Positions 27,561 through 36,463 of a stretch of DNA of 57,080 bases are shown here, one piece after another (the first letter of the stretch is position 1; each line of letters begins with the position of its first letter). Under the pieces are notes generated by a model, which saw only the letters and a list, made by a program, of their open reading frames with translations, had not been told where the DNA came from and searched no databases. This stretch comes from Bacteroidaceae bacterium. Lineage in GTDB: Bacteria > Bacteroidota > Bacteroidia > Bacteroidales > Bacteroidaceae. The position numbers were made by a program, and so were the translations under genes. The stretch spans positions 1 through 57,080 of the forward strand of contig JAFZWQ010000016.1 of NCBI GenBank assembly GCA_017617235.1, in the 5' to 3' direction.

Positions 27561-30127
27561 AATATCTGTTAACCCTCGCTGCCCTGATTTTCGGAATGGC
27601 AGCACGTGCAGGAGAGGCCAAAGACACTCTCTTCCTTGAACTCACAGACAGCTCCACCCTCATCATCCCCAGGAGCTATATCGACCAGTGGGACGAGGAT
27701 GACAATGTTGTAAACATTCACCTCTCGGGCGACACCACAGTCAGCATCTTGAAGTGTCACATCGCCAGTCAGGGCAATACCTATCAGCGTGAACGCCCCA
27801 AGTTCGAGAGTTTCAAGTTCAACAACAAGTTCAACGACCAGTTGTACACCGATGCCGAGGGCGACATCAATGAATTCACAGGCGAGATAACCGCAGAAGT
27901 AGGTTGCATCGGCAAACGACTGACTCCCTCGTTCAAACTGACGGACGGGGCAAGTGCCTACATCAACGGCAAACATCAGTACAGCAAGAAGAGCCGCCTG
28001 CGCTTCGATGAGCCGGTGAAATACACCGTAGCCTTCCCCAAGCAATACATTTACAAGAGCGAGAAGGTGAAGGACGAGGTATGGAGTGTCCCTGAACTCA
28101 ACGAAGACCAGTGGATAAAAACAAAGATTGAGCTGACCGAGGATATGCTCGAAACCAATGCCCCCAATAACCGCAACAACGAGGGTCTTTCACAGATGCT
28201 CGACGGCAGCCACGAAACATTCTTCCATTCCACTTGGGGCAGCGGAGCATACACACCCCTGACATGGTACGATGGTGCATACTATGGTGATGGCATGAGC
28301 GAATGGCCCTACATTCAGATTCAGATGCCCAAGCTATACAGCCGCATTCAATTCGAATACACCACACGTAATCTGGACAATTACGCCCCGTTGGGATTCA
28401 TCCTGCAAGGCAGTAACAACAAAGTCGATTGGGATGAGGTGCAGACCTTTACTGCCGAGAAAGACGGACTGCCCACTATAAAGGATGCCACCTACCTGAG
28501 TCCCATCATCAACGTGCCAGCTCCCTACTACAAATGGTTCCGTCTGCAGATGACCTCGTCGCAAAAGAAGAACTACCTCGTATTCAGTGAATTTGCCATG
28601 TACGAAGTTACGGAGAATCCCAACTTCGATACAGATGAACCCGTACTCATCTCGCCTGCCGAATACCTGAAGGGCTTCTACCCCTATGGAACCGACTACA
28701 ATGTAAAAGTGGACTTCCTGACCGACCATCCAACTACGCCCTACAATGTACCCCGAATCGACATTTGGTTCGGCGACGGCGAGACATGGGGCTACAGCAT
28801 GTGGATTGGCCGTAACGGCAAGACGTTCTACGAGGATGCCACCATAAAGATTGATGGTGCCGGTGTTTATCCCGATATGGACGAGACGCCCATGCAAATC
28901 CGCGGACGTGGCAATTCATCGTGGTCCAACAGTGCATGGAGCAAGAACCCCTACCGCATAAAGTTCGAAGAGAAGCAGAAGCCCTTCGGCATGACGAAAG
29001 GAAAGTCGTGGGTACTGCTGGCCAACAAGCAGACAGGTTCCATGACAACCAACGCCATTGCTATGAAGGTGGCCGACATGGTGGAGAGCCGCGGATGTAA
29101 CCACATTATTCCCGTAGAACTGTACATCAACAACCAATATCGTGGTTCTTACAACTTTACCGAGAAAGTGGGCTTCAGCAACAACAGCATCGACATTTCC
29201 GACGAATCGAATGCCACCATGCTGGAGTTGGATTCGTATTACGACGAAACATACAAGTTCAAAGACAAGTCATACAACCTGCCTGTCAACATCAAGGCGC
29301 CCGACTTCTCAGACCCCACCGAATACACCAACCTCATGAAGAGCGACATCGAAAGTGCCTTCAACGAGTTCACCAGCTATGTGAAGAGCGATGCCGAATA
29401 TGCCAACTTCGATGTCCAGTCCGTCATCCGGGCCATGCTCGTCACCGACCTGGTGCGTAACGAGGAGTTGATGCATCCCAAGAGCTGGTTCATCTATAAC
29501 GAAGACATCATGGCCGACTCGCTGTGGAACCTGGGCCCGGTTTGGGACTTCGACTGGTCGTTTGGCTACGAACGCGGTCACAACTATTTCATCACCGGTG
29601 CCGATGTGGGCCTCTTCTACTACATGGGTAACAACAATATCGGCTACCCGTTCTTCCGCGATTTGCTACGAGGCAGCGAAAGAGTGAAGAAGGAATATTA
29701 CCGTCTGTGGACCAACTTCCTTCAGAGCGGACAGTTAGATGAACTCATTGAATACTGCGACGACTATTTCGAATATGCACGTATGTCGTTCGAGCACAAC
29801 CAGAATGGCGACCAGGGATACCTGTGGGGCGATGGCGGAAACTATGACACGCAGACCACGAATGCCAAGAACTGGCTTACGAAACGTGCGAACTACATCT
29901 ACACCCACCTGACGGAATACGACCTGGGCGATGATATCATAGACCCGGAAGATGACTATGGACAACCCGACCGTGTTGACCTGAGCAAGGAGGCAAACAA
30001 ACTGGTGGATGTGTACACCATCAACGGAGTCCTTGTCCGCAAGCAGGTGCCTTACATTCAGTTCAACCAGGGTCTGATGCCCGGTATCTATATTGTAAAC
30101 GGACGTAAAATTGCTATCGGACGATGA
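27557..30127 (+). CDS. Secreted CotH-family protein with discoidin-like domain
   Basis: 856 residues, signal peptide (MKYLLTLAALIFGMAARAG). After a 170-residue N-terminal part there is a region like an F5/8 type C (discoidin) domain (about 205-355: SQMLDGSHETFFHSTWGSG, YIQIQMPKLYSRIQFEY), then CotH from about 430: IRGRGNSSWSNSAWSKNPYR, SWVLLANKQTGSMTTNAIAM, LVRNEELMHPKSWFIYNE and GPVWDFDWSFGYE. CotH proteins are atypical protein kinases in spore formers; in gut Bacteroidota they are common secreted proteins of unknown substrate. The tail GIYIVNGRKIAIGR is type IX-like. Overlaps both neighbours by ATGA, so it is co-translated with the esterase and exonuclease genes. Confidence 0.88.
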   Translation: MKYLLTLAALIFGMAARAGEAKDTLFLELTDSSTLIIPRSYIDQWDEDDNVVNIHLSGDTTVSILKCHIASQGNTYQRERPKFESFKFNNKFNDQLYTDAEGDINEFTGEITAEVGCIGKRLTPSFKLTDGASAYINGKHQYSKKSRLRFDEPVKYTVAFPKQYIYKSEKVKDEVWSVPELNEDQWIKTKIELTEDMLETNAPNNRNNEGLSQMLDGSHETFFHSTWGSGAYTPLTWYDGAYYGDGMSEWPYIQIQMPKLYSRIQFEYTTRNLDNYAPLGFILQGSNNKVDWDEVQTFTAEKDGLPTIKDATYLSPIINVPAPYYKWFRLQMTSSQKKNYLVFSEFAMYEVTENPNFDTDEPVLISPAEYLKGFYPYGTDYNVKVDFLTDHPTTPYNVPRIDIWFGDGETWGYSMWIGRNGKTFYEDATIKIDGAGVYPDMDETPMQIRGRGNSSWSNSAWSKNPYRIKFEEKQKPFGMTKGKSWVLLANKQTGSMTTNAIAMKVADMVESRGCNHIIPVELYINNQYRGSYNFTEKVGFSNNSIDISDESNATMLELDSYYDETYKFKDKSYNLPVNIKAPDFSDPTEYTNLMKSDIESAFNEFTSYVKSDAEYANFDVQSVIRAMLVTDLVRNEELMHPKSWFIYNEDIMADSLWNLGPVWDFDWSFGYERGHNYFITGADVGLFYYMGNNNIGYPFFRDLLRGSERVKKEYYRLWTNFLQSGQLDELIEYCDDYFEYARMSFEHNQNGDQGYLWGDGGNYDTQTTNAKNWLTKRANYIYTHLTEYDLGDDIIDPEDDYGQPDRVDLSKEANKLVDVYTINGVLVRKQVPYIQFNQGLMPGIYIVNGRKIAIGR

Positions 30128-30879
30128 AATTCATCAGTTGGAACGTTAACGGCCTGCGCGCCGTAGCAGGTAAGAATTTCGAAGAGGCCTTCAACACCTT
30201 GGATGCCGACTTCTTCTGCCTGCAGGAAACCAAGATGCAGGCAGGTCAGCTAGACATGGCCTTCCTCGGTTACCAAAGCTACTGGAACTATGCCGACAAG
30301 AAAGGATACTCGGGTACAGCCATCTACACCAAGCATACCCCGCTCTCCGTACAATACGGCATGGGAATCGACGAACACGACCACGAGGGACGACTCATCA
30401 CATTGGAATACGCCGACTTCTACCTTGTTTGCTGCTACACGCCGAACAGTCAGGACGGACTGAAGCGTCTGGACTACCGCATGCAGTGGGAGGACGATTT
30501 CCGTCGTTACCTGATGGCCTTGGATGAGAAGAAGCCCGTAATCCTGTGCGGCGACCTGAATGTGGCCCACGAGGAGATTGACCTGAAGAATCCCAAGTCG
30601 AACCGAATGAACGCAGGTTTCACCGATCAGGAACGCGAGAAGATGACCACATTGTTGGGAAGCGGATTCACGGATTCCTTCCGCCACTTCTACCCCACAC
30701 TCGAGGGGGCCTATTCGTGGTGGAGTTATCGCTTCCACGCCCGCGAGAAGAATGCCGGCTGGCGCATCGATTACTTCATCGTATCGAACCGACTGGTTCC
30801 CCAACTCGAGTCGGCCAGCATCCACAACGAAATCTTCGGCAGCGACCACTGTCCTGTCGAAATCCGATTAAATCAATAA
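30124..30879 (+). CDS. xth: Exodeoxyribonuclease III
   Basis: 251 residues, the usual length. The AP-endonuclease/ExoIII fold is complete: MKFISWNVNGLRA, FFCLQETKMQ (metal Glu), GYSGTAIYTK, YTPNSQDGLKRLDYR, CGDLNVAHEEIDLKNPKSN, RIDYFIVS and GSDHCPVEI at the end. It repairs abasic sites and trims 3' ends of DNA. It starts within the stop of the CotH gene (ATGA), an odd housekeeping partner for secreted enzymes, and is followed by a strong bidirectional terminator. Cytosolic. Confidence 0.96.
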   Translation: MKFISWNVNGLRAVAGKNFEEAFNTLDADFFCLQETKMQAGQLDMAFLGYQSYWNYADKKGYSGTAIYTKHTPLSVQYGMGIDEHDHEGRLITLEYADFYLVCCYTPNSQDGLKRLDYRMQWEDDFRRYLMALDEKKPVILCGDLNVAHEEIDLKNPKSNRMNAGFTDQEREKMTTLLGSGFTDSFRHFYPTLEGAYSWWSYRFHAREKNAGWRIDYFIVSNRLVPQLESASIHNEIFGSDHCPVEIRLNQ

Positions 30880-30932
30880 CGTTATTCCGAAATACCGATA
30901 TACCGGTATAACGACATATCGTCATTACGAAA

Positions 30933-30971
30933 AAAACGGCCCCTGTCCTTCATTGCGACAGGGGCCGTTTT
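30933..30971. terminator. Bidirectional terminator between xth and the C1 protease gene
   Basis: AAAACGGCCCCTGTC (30933-30947) pairs perfectly with GACAGGGGCCGTTTT (30957-30971); A/T tails serve both strands, as expected for convergent genes. Confidence 0.9.
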
Positions 30972-30979
30972 CGTATTCG

Positions 30980-33900
30980 TTACTTAATCACTTGCTTGCG
31001 ACCGTCGATGATGTAGAGACCGGGCTTCGGGGTTCCCGAAATGCGGCGGCCACTCATATCGTAAACACCCACAGCAGCATTTCTCATTGTCTCAGTTTCT
31101 CCATTTCTTAATTCATCGATGCCATCGATGATGATATCGTCCTGCTTATGTCCGAAGTTCAGGCAGAAGACGCCCTTCGAAAGGCCCCACGAGTCGCCTT
31201 CGGGACCGAATCCCGCACGCAGACCCGTATTGCCGTACGAGGTAGCATCCTCTACATCGCCCATGCTCTGGTTGAACGGATAGTAAAGGCGCAGGCCGTA
31301 TTTGCTCTTCTCGCCTGTGATGTAGAGTTCCGTATCCTCGATAGGCTGGTTGCAGAGGGATTGCAGGATGGAGATGGTGAGCGAACTGTTCCAGATGCGG
31401 AACTCGTCGATGCTGCCGGACAGGGCCAATGCGAACGACTCGGGAGTAGCTATCGTGCTACCTGCACCGCTGGTTGAGCTTATCGACTTACCGTCGCGAT
31501 AGAACGTCACACTGCCACCGTTATAGACCACAGCATAGTGGTGCCACTGACCTGCAACGATGTAGTTCTCGCTACTGGACACTTCCTTGCTTCCGTTGCG
31601 GAAAATCAGCTTGCCCTTGGGGTCTGAATAAATCAGGAAGGTGCTGTATCCCTCGCCAAAACCTATCGGTGCAGACAGGGTTTCGGGGTGCATCCACCAA
31701 TCAATGGTCAGCTTCTTGATGCTGGCCTCGTCGCTGATGGGTTTCGACAACGTGAGGATGGCCGACGAACTGAAGGTGAGTCCGTTCCGCGAATCGGCAT
31801 TGGTCACGATGATGGCACGCTCCTGCGTCTTGCTGTTCGTTCCCTTCACATTCGTTGCTTCCAAGGTTACGTCGTAAACACCCGGTTCCTCTGGCGTAAA
31901 GTCGAATAAATCGCCGCCGTTGTTCACGATATATTTCTGGATTGAGCTGTTCAGCACCCAGCGCAGGCTGGAAGGATGATGCTTCGAGCGGTTTGTAAGC
32001 TGTGTAGTCTCGCCCTTCATGATAATGGCCTCGCTGACGTCGAAGTCGGCTTCGGGAATGATGGGTGTAACGGAAACCACCTTGGTGTTCTGCTTCGTTG
32101 CACCTGTGGGCGAAGTCACGGTCAGGGTCACCTCATAGTCGCCAGGCTTCTGGAAGGTGGCACCCGCAATGGGGGTATTCGCCGTTTCCACATCGGCACC
32201 GGGCATCGACCAGCCGTAGCTATAGCCCTGCACGAAGTTGCTTACCTGGAAGCTGACATGTTCGCCGCTACCCACTTCGGTGGCGCTAACAGTGAAATCG
32301 GCATCCAGAGCCGGAGCCTCGCCCACCTTCACGATTAGCGTGTCGGATATCTCGCCTGCCTGAGGATTATCGCCAGAGGCAAATCCCTCGTAGTCGTAAC
32401 CCGTTGCCATCACTTCGTATTCACCGGCTTCGGGGAAGGTAACCGTGGGGGAAGTGATGTGCCAATCCTTGATACCCAAGGCGGGAATGTTCCAGACAAG
32501 GGTGCGGATGGCATCGCCGCGTTTCGTGGTCAGCTTCACAGGCACGTTGGCACTCACCGTCTCCGTCGGCTCATTAATGCTCAGCACATTGGGCTTGTCC
32601 TTCGGACGGTTGGTAGAGGGCTGTGTCGACTGTTGCTGCTTGAAGTTGACATTCGTCATCATTGCATGGTGTCCACCCACACAATCGTGCAGATAGCTCT
32701 GTCCGTCCAGCTCTATGATGTCGCCCTTGTAATAGGCCATCAGGCCGTCGGGCAACACTTCGCCATGGAACTCGCGGTTATAGCAAGCCTTCACCTCAGC
32801 AGCCGTACGGGCGCGATTCCATATACGAATCTCGTCGTACAAAGCATCCTGATAGTTCTTTCCGCTGTTGTAGAAAACCAGATTGCCGAAGCCGCCGACT
32901 CCGCTATAGGTGGAACTGGTTACCGAACCCACGCTAGCGCCATTGAAATAGGCCACCATCTTGTTCTTGTTTACCACGATGGCCACATGCGTCCACGTGC
33001 CCACCTTCAGGTTTCCGCTGGTGGCACCGATACGGTCGTTGGGAGTGTTCCAGCCGATGGACATTGTGCCGTCACTGTTGCAATGTCCGTGGAAGGTTCC
33101 CCATCCCGGTCCGAACATGTTGTTATAGTTTATCAGGCTGATGGGCTTGATATAGAACTCGATGGTGCATTCTTCGTAACTGGAGTTGAAGATGTCGGGA
33201 ATGCTGAAACCGCCCTTATCGAAACGAGTCACCTGATTGGGGCTCTGCTTCTCTACGGCAGTATTGGCCGTCACCTGCTTGCTTTCTACCCCACCCTCGT
33301 AAAGGGCCGTAACACCGAAGATACCGCTTTCGGGCAGTGCATAGGTGCGAGTGTCCTTACCCAGCGTTTCCAACTTCTCGCTGCCCTGATATACAGCATA
33401 GCCCTGCAGGGTATGTCCCGAATTCACAGGAGCGTCCCACAACAGGTTGCCCTCGGATATGGCTACATTCTGCGGAGCATTGAATGAAGCACCATAGACA
33501 ACGACACTGATAATGGTCTTTGCCCCTGCGCTCTTCACCTCGACAACTCCTTCCTCGCCCAGGTCGAAGGGAGTTTCCACACCTTCGCGGTCGTATTCGT
33601 AATCCATGATGCTGGCTCTGTAGATGTGTCCTTCGCCCAGTCCCCAAGAACGGGTGTTGACGATGAAGAAGTACTTGAGCGGCTGATTGCAGTCGAAGCC
33701 CGAGGACAGGTCGGTCAGGTCGTATCCGAACTCCATAGGTTCCGTATGCATCTTGCCGTCGGCCCATTTGCCCAGCATCGGGGTTTCGGGTGCGGGGTTG
33801 GTATTGCCGTTATGTCCGTCGCCGGCATATTTGAAGTGGTCCATCGAGATGACGCTTTCGGGCTCGGTAGCCGTGAGGTCGGCACTGACACCTGCCTGCA

Positions 33901-34975
33901 GGAGCATCTCGCTGCGACGCGTGTAGTCCATCTTCAGCTTGATGGTGCGCAAGGGACGATAGTCCTTGCGAGTATGGTACAGTTCGCCTGTCCAGAAGCC
34001 AGTGAGCTTGCCTTCGCTGTTTACCGACGGGCCGCCCATAGCGTAGGGACAATAGATGAAGCCGTTGTTGCACCAACCCGAGCCCCACGAGTTCACGATA
34101 ATCCAAGCACCCTTTTCGTCCTTGTCCTCCTCACCATAAACACCATTACCATCGATGTCGAACTCGATGCGGTCGTCGTAACCCACCATCGTCAAGGCAT
34201 GGTCCACACTGGTGCCCCAGGCCTTCACATAGTATTTGCCCGTCACACCCAGCGCATCGTTGCTTTCCGTCTTGGGAATCTTCTGCCAGTTTCCGCCCGA
34301 GGCAACACCCAGACCTATCAGTCCGCCACATTTGAACGAGGTGTCGCCACCGTGGTTATAAAGCCATGATTTGGCAGCCAGGCGTCCCTCCTCGGTTCCC
34401 AGATTATAGGGAACCTGCGTGGGGGCAGTCATGCGGTTGCCAAAGGCCGAGAACCATTTGTCGTAACCTTGCATCCATCCGAAGCAGTCGCTGTCCCAGT
34501 CGTAGTTACCGTAGGTGCGGCTGTAGGTACGACCTCCGTAGGTTGCCGAGGTGGGCACACCCACGTTGGTCACGAACTCGTCCTTTCCCGAGTTGCCGTA
34601 GGTGAGCAACCACACGAAATGGCTGGGATAGTTGTTGTCCATCGTGCTGCTGTTGATGTCGCGATACGAATTGATTTCGTGGGTGAACATATAGCAGATG
34701 CGGGAAGCCGAGCCGCACGAGCCGCCATCCTGGTTGAAGACGGGCGGGAAGTATTTGCTCTCGGCATTGTTCACATGGTCGGGCAGCCCCGCAGCAGCCT
34801 GCAGGGCACGGGCCTTCTTACGGGTCGTTGCCGCACCGAATTTCACGAGCGAGGGTTCCGGATTCGTAATGTTGGGATTGTAATCGGGATATGCTTCGCG
34901 GTTCCAGTCCTGGGCATTCAGGACGGCCGGACATACGATAAAAAATGCCAGCCACAAGGTCATAAGTTTCTTCAT
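30980..34975 (-). CDS. Secreted papain-like (C1) cysteine protease with LamG and PKD domains
   Basis: 1331 residues, signal peptide ending LNAQ. The C1 peptidase domain (about 70-330) has NQDGGSCGSASRI with catalytic Cys87, SVDHALTMVGYDD with the His, and WIIVNSWGSGW with the Asn. A concanavalin/LamG domain follows (about 590-760, TIEFYIKPIS ... DALYDEIRIWNRARTAAEV), then two or three PKD-like domains (about 800-1080, DADFTVSATEVGSGEHVSF, ADFDVSEAIIMKGETTQL) and a second LamG (about 1090-1260, GSIDEFRIWNSSL). The tail GVYDMSGRRI ... GLYIIDGRKQVIK is a type IX-like sorting signal. A large surface protease that binds sugars or proteins; substrate unknown. -7 box TATATTTG at 35023-35016. Confidence 0.9.
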   Translation of the reverse strand: MKKLMTLWLAFFIVCPAVLNAQDWNREAYPDYNPNITNPEPSLVKFGAATTRKKARALQAAAGLPDHVNNAESKYFPPVFNQDGGSCGSASRICYMFTHEINSYRDINSSTMDNNYPSHFVWLLTYGNSGKDEFVTNVGVPTSATYGGRTYSRTYGNYDWDSDCFGWMQGYDKWFSAFGNRMTAPTQVPYNLGTEEGRLAAKSWLYNHGGDTSFKCGGLIGLGVASGGNWQKIPKTESNDALGVTGKYYVKAWGTSVDHALTMVGYDDRIEFDIDGNGVYGEEDKDEKGAWIIVNSWGSGWCNNGFIYCPYAMGGPSVNSEGKLTGFWTGELYHTRKDYRPLRTIKLKMDYTRRSEMLLQAGVSADLTATEPESVISMDHFKYAGDGHNGNTNPAPETPMLGKWADGKMHTEPMEFGYDLTDLSSGFDCNQPLKYFFIVNTRSWGLGEGHIYRASIMDYEYDREGVETPFDLGEEGVVEVKSAGAKTIISVVVYGASFNAPQNVAISEGNLLWDAPVNSGHTLQGYAVYQGSEKLETLGKDTRTYALPESGIFGVTALYEGGVESKQVTANTAVEKQSPNQVTRFDKGGFSIPDIFNSSYEECTIEFYIKPISLINYNNMFGPGWGTFHGHCNSDGTMSIGWNTPNDRIGATSGNLKVGTWTHVAIVVNKNKMVAYFNGASVGSVTSSTYSGVGGFGNLVFYNSGKNYQDALYDEIRIWNRARTAAEVKACYNREFHGEVLPDGLMAYYKGDIIELDGQSYLHDCVGGHHAMMTNVNFKQQQSTQPSTNRPKDKPNVLSINEPTETVSANVPVKLTTKRGDAIRTLVWNIPALGIKDWHITSPTVTFPEAGEYEVMATGYDYEGFASGDNPQAGEISDTLIVKVGEAPALDADFTVSATEVGSGEHVSFQVSNFVQGYSYGWSMPGADVETANTPIAGATFQKPGDYEVTLTVTSPTGATKQNTKVVSVTPIIPEADFDVSEAIIMKGETTQLTNRSKHHPSSLRWVLNSSIQKYIVNNGGDLFDFTPEEPGVYDVTLEATNVKGTNSKTQERAIIVTNADSRNGLTFSSSAILTLSKPISDEASIKKLTIDWWMHPETLSAPIGFGEGYSTFLIYSDPKGKLIFRNGSKEVSSSENYIVAGQWHHYAVVYNGGSVTFYRDGKSISSTSGAGSTIATPESFALALSGSIDEFRIWNSSLTISILQSLCNQPIEDTELYITGEKSKYGLRLYYPFNQSMGDVEDATSYGNTGLRAGFGPEGDSWGLSKGVFCLNFGHKQDDIIIDGIDELRNGETETMRNAAVGVYDMSGRRISGTPKPGLYIIDGRKQVIK

Positions 34976-35015
34976 GATATTGTGTTTTAAGGTTTTTTAT
35001 AATTTATAACGGCTA

Positions 35016-35023
35016 CAAATATA
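35016..35023 (-). promoter_or_regulatory. -7 element of the C1 protease gene
   Basis: TATATTTG on the minus strand, 41 bases before the ATG at 34975; no clear TTTG at -33. A possible divergent -7 box for queA, TAATTTTG, lies at 35038-35045 on the plus strand. Confidence 0.45.
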
Positions 35024-35077
35024 AGGCTTTTTGCCGATAATTTTGTATCTTCGTATCGATTTTTGCGAAAAAAGAGC

Positions 35078-36346
35078 ATGATTGACCCAAGAAACATACA
35101 AATTCGCGACTTTAACTATCCGTTGACGGACGACAGAATTGCGAAATATCCGTTGCCCCAGCGCGACCAAAGTAAGCTGTTGGTTTACGACCAGGGGAAC
35201 ATCGGCGAACGCCGTTTCTTTGAACTTCCCGAACTATTGCCCGAGGGCAGTCTGTTAGTGATGAACAACACACGCGTCATACAGGCTCGCCTCTTTTTTT
35301 ATAAGGAGACAGGCGCGCGCGTAGAGATTCTCGTCCTGGAGCCTGCCGCACCTGCCGAATATCAGGAAAACTTTGCCCAGCGCGGACAGACGGCTTGGTA
35401 CTGCATGGTGGGCGGCCTGAAGAAATGGAAGCAAGGGCCCCTGACGGCTAAAGTTCAGATTAACGGCGAAGAGATAGAAATCACAGCAGAACGAGAGACC
35501 CTCCCCCTACCCCCTCCCAAGGAGGGGGCACAGACGCTTTACATTACTTTCAAATGGACGGGCGACTGGACGTGGTCGGAAGTGCTGGAGGCTATGGGCG
35601 AACTGCCCATTCCGCCATACCTGAACCGCAAGAGCGAAGAGAGCGACAAGCGCACCTATCAGACGGTTTACTCGAAGATTGAAGGCAGCGTGGCAGCTCC
35701 CACCGCAGGACTGCACTTCACCCAGAGCGTGCTGGACGAAATAGACAAGCGCGGCATCGAACGCGAGGAAGTTACGTTGCACGTGGGGGCAGGAACGTTC
35801 CGTCCCGTAAAGTCGGAGGACATCGGCGGACACGACATGCATACGGAACACATTGCCGTACGTCGGCAGACCATCGAAAAGCTCATCGCCCACGGCGGAC
35901 GGGCCATTGCCGTTGGCACCACCAGCGTACGCACCCTCGAGAGCCTCTACTGGATTGGGCGCAAACTGGTTAATGGGGAGGGTGACCCTCTGCACGTCAG
36001 CCAGTGGGAACCTTATGAATTTTCAATCTTCAATCTTCAATTTTCAATTGAGGAAGCCCTCAAGGCTCTCCTCGCCTATATGGACGAGCAGGAGCTGGAC
36101 GTGCTGCACGCCTCCACGCAAATCATCATCGCCCCTGGCTACCAATACCGCATTGTGGAACGCATGATTACCAACTTCCACCAGCCGCAGTCGACGCTGT
36201 TGCTGCTGGTAAGTGCCTTCATTGGCGACGACTGGCATCGGGTTTACGACTACGCCCTGTCGCACGACTTCCGTTTTCTCAGTTATGGCGACTCATCGAT
36301 ACTTATCCCCAAACGGAACGACGCGTCGCAACGGGCTGTGCCATAG
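35078..36346 (+). CDS. queA: S-adenosylmethionine:tRNA ribosyltransferase-isomerase
   Basis: 422 residues from ATG 35078 (MIDPRNIQIRDFNYPL); an upstream TTG is rejected. QueA moves the ribosyl part of SAM to preQ1 in tRNA on the path to queuosine. Motifs: LLVMNNTRVIQARLF, GSVAAPTAGLHFT, VTLHVGAGTFRPVKSEDI, HTEHIAVR, AVGTTSVRTLES and TNFHQPQSTLLLLVSAF. The protein is about 70 residues longer than classical QueA. Part of this comes from two in-frame insertions of intergenic-type repeats: LPLPPPKEGA near residue 142 (35499-35529) and FSIFNLQFSI near residue 315 (36018-36050), both apparently in surface loops. Its stop codon lies inside the first palindrome of the 36337-36400 array. Confidence 0.94.
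   Translation: MIDPRNIQIRDFNYPLTDDRIAKYPLPQRDQSKLLVYDQGNIGERRFFELPELLPEGSLLVMNNTRVIQARLFFYKETGARVEILVLEPAAPAEYQENFAQRGQTAWYCMVGGLKKWKQGPLTAKVQINGEEIEITAERETLPLPPPKEGAQTLYITFKWTGDWTWSEVLEAMGELPIPPYLNRKSEESDKRTYQTVYSKIEGSVAAPTAGLHFTQSVLDEIDKRGIEREEVTLHVGAGTFRPVKSEDIGGHDMHTEHIAVRRQTIEKLIAHGGRAIAVGTTSVRTLESLYWIGRKLVNGEGDPLHVSQWEPYEFSIFNLQFSIEEALKALLAYMDEQELDVLHASTQIIIAPGYQYRIVERMITNFHQPQSTLLLLVSAFIGDDWHRVYDYALSHDFRFLSYGDSSILIPKRNDASQRAVP
35499..35529 (+). repeat. C/G-rich hairpin repeat inserted in frame in queA
   Basis: CCCTCCCCCTACCCCCTCCC followed by AAGGAGGGGGC. It resembles the intergenic element at 53882-53915 (CCCCCTCCC ... GAGGGGAG) and encodes LPLPPPKEGA. Confidence 0.6.
36018..36050 (+). 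repeat. TTCAATC-type tandem repeat inserted in frame in queA
   Basis: Four units of the type CAATCTT/CAATTTT encode FSIFNLQFSI inside QueA, just before a helix EEALKALLAY. This kind of simple repeat is otherwise seen between genes. Confidence 0.65.
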
Positions 36347-36400
36347 TATGGCACAACATTGTTCCATAGTATGGCACACATCTGTTCCATAGTATGGCAC
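36337..36400. repeat. Three palindromes CCATAGTATGG at 23-base spacing
   Basis: CCATAGTATGG at 36341-36351, 36364-36374 and 36387-36397, each in a wider TG(T/C)CATAGTATGGCACA context; centres are exactly 23 bases apart. The first unit contains the queA stop. They precede the metalloprotease gene (ATG 36464), for which no canonical -7 box was found. Confidence 0.75.
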
Positions 36401-36463
36401 AAACGGAAGGAACACAACGTTCGAAACAAAACATTACCTAACTAACCCCTATACAACTAATTA

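Noticed and set aside
30885-30930. TACCG/ATATCG-rich stretch after xth as a regulatory array
   Set aside because: Irregular units without constant spacing; it lies just before a terminator and has no gene to control.
34981-35077. preQ1 riboswitch in front of queA
   Set aside because: I looked for the C-rich loop and A-rich tail of preQ1 classes and did not see a convincing fold in the short leader.
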